64,000 nucleotides of DNA from Arbacia lixula. Lineage: Eukaryota > Echinodermata > Echinoidea > Arbacioida > Arbaciidae. The translations under genes were made by a program, and so were the position numbers. This document shows, piece by piece, positions 39,131-52,965 of the stretch. How positions within the stretch are numbered: the stretch's first letter is position 1; each line of letters begins with the position of its first letter. The stretch spans positions 10,536,878 through 10,600,877 of the forward strand of contig OZ022585.1 in the NCBI GenBank assembly GCA_963669155.1, in the 5' to 3' direction. The notes under the pieces are model-generated. The model was given only the letters and a program-made list of their open reading frames with translations, made no database searches and was not told the origin of the DNA.

Positions 39131-40009
39131 ATGAAAATGCGCTACTAAGTACACTGAGCATTTATTCATCCTGCAAATGCCCAAAGGCAGGGATTTAATG
39201 CAAGCTGGTTTTACCTACAAATTGCATCAAAATGAAGAAGTTAAGCCTGATCATGTAATATGGTGTTGTAAATGTGGACATTTATTTTAGGAAGGATTTC
39301 TCTTGTGTACTGATTTGTTGGACATTTTTTATGAGAAATGCTTTAAAATATGAGAGGCTCTCTCCTTGCAGTTGTACATTTCTGGGACAGTCCCCCATTT
39401 CTCCCGTTCTGTGTCTCGCTGTTTTTTTTTTGCTTTTTTCGCACCCCTCTTTCTCTGGTGCTCTTTCAATCTCTTTGTTCCATTCGTTCAACTCCCTTTT
39501 CTATGATTAATTGCTAACTTACTCTAGTCGCAGCGGGACTTTCCTCTTGATTTAAGTGCATGTCATTTGATATCTTAATATACCTTCCAACCTTTTGTTG
39601 CAAGTAAATGTATGTGTCTGTAGAAAAATGTGCATTATTGAAATGAGACGCTTTTTAAAGCTAGGATAATATCACATGGTTTTCATTTTCTTAGAGAAAA
39701 TATTACATCACAAAAACAGCATACAACAATAAAGTTGATATCCTATGAAGATGTAGATTCATCAATAATGTCAAGTTTTGAAAAAGAGGCTGTTACCACA
39801 TCTGTTTTATTACTAACTGGATCTCTTTACACTGTGATAATGGTATTGTGTTTGTCTCTATTTTGTGCGGTCAGTAGACTGAAAGTAACTCAGTGAAAAC
39901 TTGAATTTCATGGGAATTCATATTATCATTCATTCTGTTTGCCTACCTAATTGCCTACCTATAGCCCGCCTCACAGCGAGTATGAAAATGTGCGCACTTC
40001 TCAGGAGTG

Positions 40010-40770
40010 AATTTGATCCTTGCTTTGCATGTCCGTGATGGCGCGGCGGCCGATTTAGTCCTTAACCAGCCTCGTCAGAAAATATGGCCGTGTCCACCCC
40101 CTCCATCACATCTCCATTTTCATGAGTCCCCAGCTCCCCTCATAATGGCCATTGATGTATCCCACGGCGATCTCGGCATAAATCACTTGAGGTGCTGCCA
40201 GAGCCTGTGGGGGTAGGTATGCCTTAGGGCAGGGGGGGTGGGGGAGGGGGGAGGGATGGTGATAGGTGGAGGGGGGGCGGCGGCTTGTCGGCCCGCTAGT
40301 TGGGCTCAAAATTGTGTCACGACTTCCCCGGTTGTATAATGAATGGCCGCTTCTCTCTCTGAGTCCGAGTTACATTGCTCACATGAGAGCTGTATGTCTT
40401 CTACCGAAGCGCGGAGAGCGTCAGAGCGTGCTGTCTCTGCAGGCTAATTTTCCGGGCGCTTGCGTACCCTTTGCCCTCCCTCATTTTCTAGCCCCCCCCC
40501 CCCCCACCCCCCTTCTTCTTTCCTCTCCTCCTCCTCATCCATAGCGAGCCGAGTGATTTCGGGGTTCTTTGTTGCGCTGCTCTCGTTTGGTCGCGGCTGA
40601 GGGGGCAGGGAGGAGATTGGCCTCTCCGGAGCCCGGGTTGTTGCTGCTGCTAAACTCTGGACGTTGCTACTGCACCATGGCTGGGGCCGTATAGCTCGCT
40701 AGCTCGCTCGCTGTCTCCCCTCGGTCTCCCCTCACTCCTCCGTTCATCAGCCCCCAACAGGTCCCCAGTA
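40010..40770. other. GC-rich island in intron 3
   Basis: The longest GC/CpG-rich block in the introns, with G runs near 40228-40275 and a C run at 40493-40505. It passes into the CT/CA tract at 40790. The open frames within it are short and low-complexity. It could be regulatory or host an unannotated transcript start. Confidence 0.3.
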
Positions 40771-40789
40771 CTCTTGCTCTTATTCTTGC

Positions 40790-41030
40790 TCTCTCCCCCT
40801 CTCACACGCTCTCTCTCCTCCACTCTTACATATACACACACACTCATTTATATACACTCTGCCCCCCTCCCCCTCTCTCTCTTACCTCACTCTCTCTCTT
40901 TCTCTCACTCCCTCTCTCTCACTCCATCTCCCTCCCTCTCTGTCCTCCCTCCCCCTCCCCTGCATCTTTCTCACATGCACACACACACACACACACACAC
41001 ATACACACACACACACACACACTAACCCAC
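40790..41030. repeat. CT-rich and (CA)n compound microsatellite
   Basis: CTCTC-rich sequence followed by (CA)n at about 40977-41023 in intron 3. Confidence 0.95.
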
Positions 41031-43379
41031 CCCACCCTCCTATCCCCATCGACCGCTCTCTGCCACTCATTCACGCCATCCTGGCACAAAGCAACCGGAA
41101 ATAGACTTGTATAGCCCCCTCTTTCACACCAGCCCCATGTAATTAATGAACCCGTCAGGGTTGGACCTCATTGTAAGTGCTAGTGTTGTTCGGTCCAAAT
41201 ACAACTCCCCTTGTTACCCCCCTCTATTGTTCCCCTCTGCTTCGATACTCCTGTAGAAGCACCCCCCCCCTCCTCCCCTTTCACCCAGCGGACATCTGGG
41301 CTGCAATTTTTCTATAATTTTGAAGGTGGAAACATAAATAATTGCCTGTATGGAAGGATGCTCTTTACAATTACGGGCAGGATATATATTGATCATGTTT
41401 CAGGCTAGCCAAGGCAATAAAAAAACCTGGTCGACCTGAATAGAGCAAGTGCGGGCTGCATGAACTCTTGATCATTCATATTGGTCTGATTAATAGTCCT
41501 GTTTGTCTATTGTGTCATTATTAAAAGTGTCCCTTTTATCCTGCTTCCTGTTGACATGAATTAAGTCTTTATCGTGGAGTTGATTGCGCTCATGGTGGTG
41601 ACGGGTTGCTCTCTCGTGATTGATGAGTCCGTTTTTATGTGGATGTTTTATTTGGATGTGCTCTATTTTAAGACAATCACAGACGGCGTGCCCACTGGAT
41701 ATACAGATCGCTAAACCTACTTCCTTTGTTTTCGGCTGAAAGACTTCCCCTTTTCCAAGAGTTTTATGACCATTTGCGTGCCAAATCGATTACGGAGGGA
41801 TGATGTTTGTCTCTTGTACGCCACAACAGAAAACAGAAATGGATACTGCATTACAAGGTAGCGCCTAGTTGACTTGAACTACACGCACAAGAAAGTGTAC
41901 TTTTAAATGTCATTGAACAACGTTCGTCGAGGCTTTCAAAAGGACAGGAGGGTAGATTATGAAACTGGTTACCGGTATTGAAGTGAAGATCTGAGGATCT
42001 TTTCCAGAACTATTTCTCACAGAAACAAAAGAAGAACAGAAAGAAAGTAAGAAAAAAAGGCACATATATACACAGAAGTAAGATAATTCACAACACGTGC
42101 CACATTACATGATAACGCAGTGATGCATAAATCACCAGAAGAAACAGTGAGCCCGGTAATATATTGCCTCAGAATCGACTCGAAAGAAAACTGTTACAAC
42201 TTCAATAGCAACAAGAACTGATACAAAAAGTGCAGTGAATTGTCAAACACCCAAGAAAAACAAAGCAAAAACAAGAACTGCACCATGATTTCTTTACTGT
42301 TGGCTGCAGTGAGCACTTTTATGATGGTTTTGCATTGTACTTTTTTGTAGTGCAAATTACTCTTTTTTTTTTATACTTGTGCGTGAAGCCTGTTCCCCTC
42401 AGCCTCAAACAAGTGTGAGCGTTGTACGTGCTTACTCCTCCACGCATAGTGCATTGACTCTCGGAGCCTGATTTTTTGTCTCGATTCTGCCAGCAATTAA
42501 AGAACATTGACCAGGTAGTGGGAAATGAAGCATGGTGTAGCAGAGGCAGTGATATGCGGGCTTTTTGCCGTTGCTTTCCTTTCTTTTTAATGGCGTGATT
42601 AACAAGAGTTCTACATTTCTTCTCCGCTGTCGTCAGCGGCTCCCGCATTGCCAGAGCCTGTATGAAGTGGGGGAGTTGATGAAGTAGAAAGGCAGGATTC
42701 GTTTGCTGTGCTTCGTTAATGAGATAACTTCACAGGTAGCTTTAAATGCATTGCTCTCTGCATGGATTTGTGTTGTTCCGAGGGGTTTTATCATCGCCTA
42801 TATTCACTCATTCACACAGCCGTGTCGCTCACTTAAAACTAAAAGCACATTTCTTTGTTTTACAATCTGATTTCAAAGAAATCCTTGATGCAGCGACAAG
42901 AATATGGCTCTTATGGAGCGTGCAGTCGGTGACGTACATTGAGAGTAACAGAAAATAAACTTCAAGAGCAGGTACCAGCACATCTTACATATTCAGCCCA
43001 TCAAAGGTTGTCATGAAAGTAAACTATTAATGTGATATCTTTGTGTCACAAGTAGCCCTATATTTAGAGTTGTTCAGACATAGTGAAGATAGAGTTGCAT
43101 TGTGATGTTTTGGACCATACTAGATATAAACAAATTATTTATTTGCTTTATATTTCCTCCCAATTATTAGAACAGGATCTTTGGATATCAGTTTAGTTTC
43201 AACACACAATGTTCAAACTATTTCTTATGTACAATTTATAGTTTGCTTAAACACATTTCCATTGTATAATTTCCAAATTCCTGGGAATAGCACGAAAGAG
43301 GCTGTACCATTTTCTAAGTAATGCATATAAATAGGAGAAGGAAACACGGGCCAGGGCTAGGAAGGGGACATACTAGGAA

Positions 43380-43560
43380 GGGAGGTGGTGGAAAGGTGGA
43401 GGGGGGGGGCAGAAGAAAAAGGAAAGGAGAGGATTAGTTGTGGAGGAGACTGGAAGGGAAGGGGAGAGAGAAGAACAGGGGGAAGAAGGATGCTTGAGGC
43501 AAAAGGGAAAGCGAGGGGAGGAGAGGACGGGGAAAGAGGTGAGAATAGAAAGGCGCCGCA
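43380..43560. repeat. Purine-rich tract with G run
   Basis: GGAGGGGGG and GAAAGGAGAGG-type sequence in intron 3, followed by a GC-rich patch (43540-43830) and a C run of about 17 at 43831-43847. Confidence 0.75.
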
Positions 43561-44159
43561 CAGACCAGCCGACCCCGACCAATCGGGGTGTTTAAAGCAG
43601 GGAGAGACAAAAGAAGGCGTGAAGGGGGCTTGTAGGAGGACACAGGGCTGGCCTCCGGGCGCCTAAGGGCACCCCATGGCTGGCCAGGGCGGTGGAGGCT
43701 CGCTAGTGCATTGACCTCATGCCAGGCCAGTTCCTCTTAGCCCCATTCTCGGGCAAACTCCCTCCTCCACACACCCATTCCTTGCCTCTCGCAACCAGGT
43801 CCAGATGGCCAAGGAGGCCAAACCAATTCCCCCCCCCCCCCCCCCCCTCCGCCCTTGCTGATAAATATTCAAAAAATTAGGAAGAGGAGGAGGAGGAAGG
43901 TTGAAGTCAAGTGAAGATGCATTATCTGTTGTCCTCATGTCCTCATCATGCCTGGTGAAACTTGAGATGTTGTCAGTGCAGTGCTGGTCCCGATCGTAGG
44001 ATGCGGACTGCGGATCCCGCTAAAATGTCAGATGCTTCACCCCACACCACACCGATACCGGAATGCTGTCACATGCAAGACATGCCCCTGTGGCCCTGTC
44101 ATGGCGATGTAAGTGTGTCATGCATGAGTCTCTCCGCTCTGTGTGTTATCACCCAGGCT

Positions 44160-44440
44160 GGTTTCCTGGTGCTATGTGTGGAAGGGATTCAGGGGTTGAG
44201 ATGGTGCTGTGGTCACTCCACCGGTCACTCCACCTTCAGCCTCCTCTACCTGAGTGACCAGCAGAACGGTTTGGCTCAGGATGAAACAGCAAGAGTGCCT
44301 ACACCTTTACTATAGAATGAAAGCTCATCTGTGTTGGTTACCTGGTGCTATATACTGCAAGTAATCGTGGTTGAGGTGGTACTCTGTGGTCACTCATCGG
44401 ACAATCCATTTAGACCTGACTCTACCTGAGTGACCAGAGA
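44160..44440. repeat. Diverged tandem duplication, period about 176 bp
   Basis: CCTGGTGCTAT recurs at 44165 and 44341, CTGTGGTCACTC at 44207 and 44384, and CTCTACCTGAGTGACCAG in both units in the same order. Each unit keeps one TGTGGTC RUNX-type site (44208-44214, 44385-44391). Confidence 0.75.
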
Positions 44441-45300
44441 CTAGGAGAAAGGCTAGTCTATAAAGAAAATGTACTGTAGAAGGAAAGCTGTTAAGTTTTA
44501 TGATTGCTTCAAGTGTCAACGTGCTTCTCTGGTTGATGTGACTGTCAATCTCAACTTGGGTACAGTTTTGATGTGAAGTGTAAAAGTGCACATGACACAA
44601 GCGCATACCAGTAGAGATAATTTAAGCAGATTGCATCTGAGACCTGAGAGAGGTAATAGATCCATTTGCTTCGAGGGGGAGGAGTGAACCTGCGGTACAC
44701 ACTGTTATGTAATCACAGCTCCTAAAGGTGCTTTCTCCCCCGGTGCCGGGCCACGGCCCTACCCCGGTACCCCCTCCGGCCACTGCAACATTGTCACGTT
44801 CCCATTGTTGATCGTTAAGCGGCATGTGGGGACGTGGTGGGTTTTGGGAGACGGGAAGCAGCTATGAATTGTGCAGACTACCATCAGCTGCCGCGAGCAG
44901 TAACGGACAATCCGATGCAATGGGAACAGGCAGTCCCCAGACCAAACGGGTTCCAGGCGTAGTTCATGGTGATGGTCTGTGTCATAAAATTATATCACGC
45001 ATGTTCTAAGAAGCTGTGGGTACTGAAAGGGTAGTAAACATGGGGAAAAACAGCATGGTAGAGAGAGGGATTTCTGTGAAGGCGAGGACGTGTACTTTTT
45101 GTTGGGTAGCAGTGTGTGTCGGAGCTGCCTTCGGGAGATTTGTACCATGACTGGGCCGGGAGATCAGGTGAGACGCAAGGCAACCTTGGAGGTAAATAGT
45201 GCAGGGAGGGGCAAGAGGATGTGTGGAAGGATCACTGCTTATCTGCTTGCATGCTCCGGTGGCTTGGTTCCATCACAGGGGGTGCGGTACGCTTCTTGCT

Positions 45301-45360
45301 AAGGAGTGTTTTGGTTGGGTGACAGAAGAAGGAGTGTTTTGGTTGGGTGACAGAAGAAGG
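45301..45360. repeat. 28-bp perfect tandem duplication
   Basis: Two identical units (AAGGAGTGTTTTGGTTGGGT plus GACAGAAG) at 45301-45328 and 45329-45356, followed by a G run at 45359-45370. Confidence 0.9.
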
Positions 45361-45649
45361 GGGGGGGGGGAGAAAAATGCAAAAAAATGAAATCTAATTT
45401 ACAGATGCAAAAGAAGTCCAGGTGATCAGATTTAACCTTATTTTGTATGAACTCTTTCCTGGATGATCAGAATCTTCACTATCTTTTTTTTTTTTTACAG
45501 ATTCTACTTCTCAAGCCCTTTTTTTACGAAACAAGTTACCTTGTGAGAAATTAAATCTTCACAGGGGTTCTATTGACGGCATGAGGGCGCTGTTTTCCAG
45601 TGCAGGGGAGCTGAATCAGTCTGAGCCTCTGTTTTTGTTTTCACTAGGA

Positions 45650-46030
45650 GGGAGAACCGGTAGGGAGATACAGGGTGCAGGGAGAGAGGGGGTGAGAAAC
45701 AGAAGGAAAGACAGAGAGGTAGAGGGAAGATAGAAGAAAGGAAACCAACGGAGAGTGAGGTAGAGAGACAACGGTTAGGGAGATAGATAGACAAAGGAAG
45801 AGAGAGAGAGAGAGATGGGGTTAGGGTGAAAGGAGGACACAGTCAACGGACAGAGATCGACAGACAGACAGTGAGACAGGGAAACTTTGGGACAGAGATT
45901 GGCAGACAGAGATAAAGAGTACAGACAGACATATATAGATATAGATGTAGAGAGAGAAAGGGGGAGAGAGTGGGGCAGAAAAAGAGCACAAAGATAACAG
46001 TGAGAGAGAGAGATAGAGAGAGGTTGTGGA
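45650..46030. repeat. GA-rich purine tract in intron 3
   Basis: Mostly GAGA, GACAGA and GATAGA words over about 380 bp. Open frames on the - strand are artefacts. Confidence 0.8.
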
Positions 46031-47946
46031 GTATGGTAATATGTGAGTTGGTAAGTCATTGGCACGTACTACATTGATTACCTCATTGTATACCATTGGT
46101 GCATATTTTCACAAATACTTATGGAAACCCTTTGTGTGGTTAACACTGGGGTGGTATTATAGAAGGTTCATCATCTGCATTTCTAGATGTTTTAAGAAGA
46201 ATCCCAGTTGAACTTAAGAACATGGCATAAAGCCTAACTTTTTTTTTATTTGTAGTGGCTTGCTAAAATGAAAAACAGACATCAATTTTTTTTGTTTTAA
46301 AGTCATACAAAGAGGTGGACCTTTAAAGAATGATATATTACAGATTGAGGCACTAAAAACCTGTCAGATGAGAACCTAGTGCCAAAAAGATCATTGGTGT
46401 ATGTTTTTGGTGTATATTTTAGAGATTTGAGGTGTTGTATCTACATATACGTGTGTATGCCCCTAGGTATCTGCATTTTTTTGTGTAATTTTATATTATT
46501 TCATATTATTTCATTTTGGAGAGACATAGTATCCCAGTAGCAGATGCCCAAATTGTGGTCAAAGCCTGTCTTTTATGCCCGATGTTTGGGCCGATGTATT
46601 TTCCAAAATGAAAAGAAAACTTGCTGAAGTGATGTTTGTTTTTATATCATGGAGGTTTTGTCAGTCTAATTTTCCAGTGCATTAGGTCCTTTTAACATCC
46701 CTGGGATGTGGATTCCTACTTTGAAACAGGGCCTCAGGGTAACACATGCCACACGCTGTAGATGGTGAGATTACCATGTTTTCTGCAGATAACAGCCTGA
46801 CCTTTGTTCCACAAAAATGTAAAATGTAATGAAATTAATAATCGCAATATGCTCTTTTCTTTAGTCCAGCTGTTCTCGTACTGTACTATCAATGAAAGAA
46901 TGAAGCTTGAATTACCCATTTGAAAACATCTCACGCAAGCAGTATGCAAACAATCTTTCCAGAGGCATTATGCGTTGAAATAACACACCTGTACTTGCAA
47001 AAATACATGAGTGTGTTTTGTACAGACGTTAATGCATTTCAATGCATTTCAATGCATGTCATACTTTATGAAAACAATTTGTATACACTTTGCCAAATAC
47101 ATGTGGCATTTCCATGTATATTTAGGTTAACTTTATCGATAAAAACTTTCTTTGTTCTTTTTTTTATGTATCAGTTGTGGGGTATTATATTTAAAAGTGA
47201 TATAATATAAACATAATATGCTGAGCATCATAAACAGTACTCTTTATGTTCAATATAATGTGCCATGTAGACTTGCTGTTTTTTTGTGAGATGGTACTAT
47301 GTTATATTCCTTGATAATATTTGAGTGGGTTTTTTGTCCAATTCAGAAAGCTAGCACTTATGTTATTAAAAGCCCTCCAAAGTAAAACAAACAGGAAAAA
47401 CACATTAAAATGCTGGTACATTATTTTAATGGTTTGGTTTTTGTTTGGTAGCACGACTCATTTAGCTTGTGATTTATTGTCACATCAATGTAGATTATTG
47501 TAGAGAAAATCAATGATTAATTAGTTTAGGCATCCATATGTTAGTATAAGCAATAAGCCAACACTATCAACATTTAAAATGTCCAGTTTAATGTTCTTTG
47601 TAATGTTTCCTATCTTGGCCACAAACCAGCGACAAATGGCTTCTAAATCCTAGCATTTTTGAGCAGATAAGAAATTAACTTACAAGGATTTGAAAAATGA
47701 AGACAAATAATTTTTCAAACTTAATACAAATAATGTGATTAATTAAGAAGTATCCACAAAACCATAGAAAAAAAACGTATTACTGCATAATGTGACAACT
47801 CAAAAGAGGGCATCACTTGCTAAGTACACATATCAATATTGACAATATACATGTACTTAGGATGCAAACAGGAACATGCTCAGATTGATTGTTATTATGA
47901 ATTGTAGTATGGTCCTGTCTAGTAGTACAACTTGCTCTTCCCCATC

Positions 47947-47962
47947 CCCCCCCCCCCCCCCC
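47947..47962. repeat. Poly(C) tract
   Basis: A C run of about 15; similar runs lie at 48220-48236 and 49090-49103, and a G run at 48344-48355, all in intron 3. Confidence 0.8.
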
Positions 47963-48553
47963 ATCACATTCACGGTAAAAAAAAACTTCAGCTCTGTGGG
48001 ATTTGTGTGTATGACTAGTGGGAAAAAAAATACACACGTGGTATACAGAGAGGTAATCCTTGAAATGCAAAAAAAAATTAGCATAGGGAGTCCCCATAAA
48101 TAATGATACATGTATGTTACCCCTGCGAGGTCTTCTTATAGGATATGTGTAGAATGAAGTGTGTGTTTGATTTTATCATGACATCAGTCTTCAAGAGCTC
48201 CAGTAAATACCTAGTTGTCCCCCCCCCCCCCCCCCCACCATCTACCAGAATGTTCCCTCTATTCCACCATGCGTTTGTACTTTGTGTGCCCTAAATATGC
48301 ATGCAACATCTGGCTACTACACAAGTACTGGATATGGAAGAGAGGGGGGGGGGGGCGTTCAATGAGGGAGGAGGGAGGGGAAGTATTGAAAGATGAATTA
48401 GCACTCCAGTATTGTCTTTCTGTCTTGTGTGCTGCGACGATCATATTTTCCTTGGTCCGTACCCAACATAGCTATCAAATGTCCCTCCATTTTAATAGCT
48501 AATTGAATCAGATGAATAATGCAAAGTAACAGGAGGCTGGAGGCGTGAACTCT

Positions 48554-48730
48554 CTACTTCAGACTTTCCATCTCGCTACCGGGATGAGGAGAGAAGACGA
48601 AGTGATGGAGGGGGGGGGGGGAGAAGGAGGGATGGTGAAGGGTGGAGAGAAGATAGGGTGAGGGAGAGAGGAGAGAAGGAGGGATGGGAGGAGAGATAAA
48701 TAGAACCCACTACTTCAGACTTTCCATCTC
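48554..48730. repeat. Direct repeat of 21 bp bracketing a purine-rich tract
   Basis: CTACTTCAGACTTTCCATCT plus C occurs at 48554-48574 and 48710-48730. The interval is GA-rich with a G run near 48610. Probably a local duplication with an expanded purine tract. Confidence 0.7.
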
Positions 48731-50369
48731 ACTGTCGTTCAATGAAAGAAAATAGAGGAGGGCGGTGGAAAAGGTAGGAGAGACGGGAGGAGGAGGGAAA
48801 GAGGAGAGAGAAGAGCAGAATCGGAATAACTCTAGAGTGAGATACAAATGAAAGAGGGATGGACAAGAACTCTTATACCTTGAATGATGGATTAGAACAA
48901 AAAAAAATAGAGATACATCACCAAATGTTTAGAGTTAGACTGCCACGATTGTGAGAATACAAGTACATGTACATGTATATGTATAAAATGTACATGTACT
49001 CTGTCTAATGTACAATAAATAAGGTCCAACATGTTTGTAAGCAGTGTTTTATACATGACTTGTTACTAAGTGGTTAGTCCATCATCACCACCCCCCCCCC
49101 CCCTTCTTTCTCTCTTACACGCACACACACATTCATATTGATTTTTCACAGGCAAACAGTCTGATAATCAACATTTTAGGGAGAGAGCCCCAAAACTGAT
49201 AGTGTATCAACACATTTTTATGAGATTAAGATGTGTGACGGAGTAGAGAAAAGAGTAACTGATTAGCGATATTAAGTAGCGAGTGGCAGGCCGAAAATAA
49301 GATGTGCCCACTATTGGATCGATAAAAGTGGAGTTAGTGGAGAGACTTTATTGATTGGCGACGGTCAATGACACCCATGAAAGGAATCCCCCCTCGTGGA
49401 GAGTTTTAGACAGTGTGTGAATTGAGTGCTCAGCTCGACTGCTTTGCTCAAGCTGTTTAGGAGGGAGAGGGAGAGCGTATTCAGAGAGTTTCTCTCCCCA
49501 TCGTCTGCCTGACAGTTGGCTTAAGATGTTTGATTAATTACCCTGAAATCCATCTGATCTACCTGCATAGAGTACGCTGCTAAAGAAATGTGATAAAGAG
49601 TATGCATATGGGGGAGGGCCGGCTAAAGTCTGTCTTTGATGCTGGGTATCGCTAACTTTAAAATGCTTTTCATGATTATTGTGAGTATCAACACTTGTGC
49701 TTCAATTCACAGACAGACAAAAACAATGCAAATGTGACTGGTCATGTAATCTGTATCACCGCTGTCCTTTACCTTAAAAGTAAGATCCACAGTTGTCAGC
49801 TGATGAGGATATGTCCCCAAGTACCCTTTCTGTTGTTGATGGTTATCAGGAAGGCTGATAGCAGACTGAATCACCCATGAAAGTGAGATCAGGATTAACG
49901 TGGGGAGAGAGTGGCCTCTAAGGGGTTATCTAAGGGGGGTGGGGGGTTGGGGGTGGGGGCGGGAACCGATAATTAGTTTGAAGATGACAGGTCATGGGAG
50001 AAGATGGTGGAGTTCTGCAACCTTCTGACCTACTTTGGCAATAAGTCTCTGAATGTACCTAATTGATTTCATTCTGAACATGGTGCAGACTGCCATCATC
50101 ATTTAAAAATGGTTTGATTGCTTCAAAAAAAGGAGCTTGCTATCATATAAGGTGTTGGTGGCTTTACTGTTTGCTCTCAGATTTTATTCCAAATGTAATT
50201 TTGTTGATTGGATAATGAGATACACACTAACGAATAGCTTATTTTGTCTTTCGTACATTTTATTACTGCGCTTTTGCAATAGGATCCAAAGAAAAGATGT
50301 CCTGCTGTTAAACCCCTAATATGGTCTGTTCAGGAAGACTATACATGTCAACTTGAGAGGGGGATGTTG

Positions 50370-50862
50370 AAGGGATAGTTCACCCTAAAAATAAGTTGGT
50401 TTTAATAAAATCCGAAACATGAAAGTAACATATTGGTAAAGGTTTGATGAATATCAGTCAAAGGATAAGAAAGATATGATCTTGTAAAATTTCAATGTTG
50501 TGACATCACATGCGAAGTGCTCTCTCATATGCTGTGTACAAAATTATTCAAAAAATTGCTCTGTTTCTGTTTTTGCCAACAGAATGTTTTTTTTTCATAC
50601 AGGTATGTGTGTAAAAACATATTTCTGATATATCAAATGCACAGGCAAAAGGATGTTTATCTTTTTGAGAAAATTGACATTAAAAAAACACATTGTACCA
50701 ACATATGGGAGAGCACCTCATACGTGATGTCACAAAATCAAAACTTTGAAAGATCATAACTTCTTATCCTTTTACAGATATTTATCAAACCGCAACTAAT
50801 GTTTCTTTCATGTGTCTCCTTTAAGGAAACCAACTAGATTTCAGGGTTAACTGTTCCTTTAA
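50370..50862. mobile_element. Family A palindromic transposon, complete copy
   Basis: AAGGGATAGTTCACC with AAGTTGGTTTTAATAAAA at the left is mirrored by GGAAACCAACTAGATTTCAG and CTGTTCCTTTAA at the right. The interior matches the copy at 28-496 (GATCATAACTT, ACATCACATGC and ACATATGGGAGAGCACCTC). About 490 bp, non-coding. Confidence 0.75.
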
Positions 50863-51164
50863 GGGGAGGAAGGAGGAGAGAAGGGGGGTAAATCAAATGT
50901 GATCGTCCGTGACACACTTGACACAGGCCTGGCAGTGCTAATTTCCGACCGTCATACCTGCTGTCAAAGCTGAACGTGTCTGACCTGTGTCTGATGGAGA
51001 GATAATTGTTGGCAGAGGAGCTAGGTGAGGGAATTGAAGAGAAATGCTGTTGCAAGGTTCCGTTCTGTCCCCTGCCCCAGTAGGGTTGGGTCAGCGGGCG
51101 TTAATACCAGGAGGTAGTATGGATTATGATAACAACAAATTATCCTTGTTTTCTTGACTTTCCT

Positions 51165-51190
51165 CTTCACCCCCCCCCCCTCCATCCCTC

Positions 51191-51258
<68 letters not shown>

Positions 51259-51400
51259 CTCTCCCTCCCTCCCCCTCTCTCTCCCTCCCACTCTCTTTCT
51301 TTCTTTCTCTCTCTCTCTCCCTCCCCCTCTCTCTCTCCCTCCCAGTCTCTTTCTTTCTTTCTTTCTCTTTCTCTCTCTCTCTCTGTCCTTTTCTTCCTCC
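51165..51400. repeat. (CT)n tract in intron 3
   Basis: About 230 bp with a C run at the start and interspersed CTTTCTTTCTTT units. Confidence 0.95.
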
Positions 51401-52965
51401 TCCATTTCTCTTTGTGAAAAATCCCACCCCAGAAACTTGTTTGAAGTATCAAATATTTTATGTTTTTTAAACAAAATGCTACATTGGGCGCAGTCTAGTT
51501 GAAATATACACACATTCTTATAGCAGTAGATAATTATTTGATATGACATGTACATGCTGGACCCCAAAAGATTACCAGTCAGTAGCAACTCTTCAGTCAT
51601 AAACCATTCCTGTGTCAGACAAAATGTTGCTCTATAGAATGTGTGTCTACTATTAATTACTAATGCACAAAGCACACCAAAGGCACAAACAGGTGATGCT
51701 TTAAAAAGGGGGGGGGGGATGTTCACCCCCACCCCCCACCCATACCTCTCTTTGAAACAATTGATCATGAACTAGACAAGACGAAACATGCCATAAAGCA
51801 ATCAGTATATGTTGTGTACATGTTACAGCACATGCAAGTACATACATGTATTGTTACAGCTATAGTGCACTGTACTTCCAGTAGCTAGTGTACTACGCCA
51901 TAGAGTGTTGTTAGTTGTCTGTCAATGAGCTCATGAATAATTCATGAGCAGCCCAATGATTGACAGCTGGTTCATCTACTTCCACATCCACGTAGTGGCG
52001 CTAGTAGAATGGTACCAACTTCCACTGCAGCTAAATAAGGACAAACGTGTCCGAAATGGTGGTGTTTTCCACTTTTCGACAAAGTTATGACAGTCTGGGT
52101 CATTATCTTTTCATCTGATTATGAAATTGTCTCTTTTGGTAATCATGTGATTCTGATGAATGTCTTGTTTTTGCCGATCGGATTCTCTCCCTCGCACTTC
52201 CTTCCTTCCTGTCACCCCTCCGGATGTGAGTGATAATGGACCGGTCCATGCGTGACTGACTGGCTGGCTGGCTGGCTATCACATGCATGCACCCTGCCCG
52301 TGTCCTTTGACACACGAAATGTATGAAGAAGTGCACATACACACACACACACACACACACGCTGCTATTGTAGTTTGATTCCTCTGTGAGGGCATTGTGT
52401 GAGAGCCTGAGATGAAGCAATAACGCAGGGTTTCTCAGAAAAGGTGAAGTCACTCAACTGGTATGTTAGCCCATACTAGCACACTGCAGGACTGTAGTGG
52501 TAGTTCAATGGGGTCGCTTTTTTTTTTTTTTAGCTTTTCGGCCCTCTACTTTCCTTTTTGACAGGGTGACTGAGGGTGAAAGTATGGCAGTGCAATGAAT
52601 GAATGACGAATCACATTAAACGTTACAGTGTGTTTGAAAAAGCCGCTCTTCTATGGGACTTGTGTGTATTAACCTCCCTGGTACCAAGCACTGACAGCCC
52701 CATATCAAGACATACTGGCATTTCTTGCCAATTGGTCTGAGCAAGTTAATTCGGGAAAGGTCATACGTGGCCGAACAAAGAGCTAAGCTAAAGATTCAGA
52801 GAATCGCCCAATTGAGAGCTGTAAATGTAAGACTGCCTAATCTCATGGATTATTGAATACACACATTGTGACAATGGAGTGACATTGAGTGCTTCGCTGT
52901 ACAGGAAGTTGGGTAACAATAGAAGACATGTGATTATGATGAGTCTGTAGCAACTATCAGGCTTC

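Noticed and set aside
38906..39148. Possible alternative Runx exon in the GC-rich island
   Set aside because: The 80-codon frame has no RUNX-like sequence, and I could not pair acceptor and donor sites that keep phase 1 on both sides.
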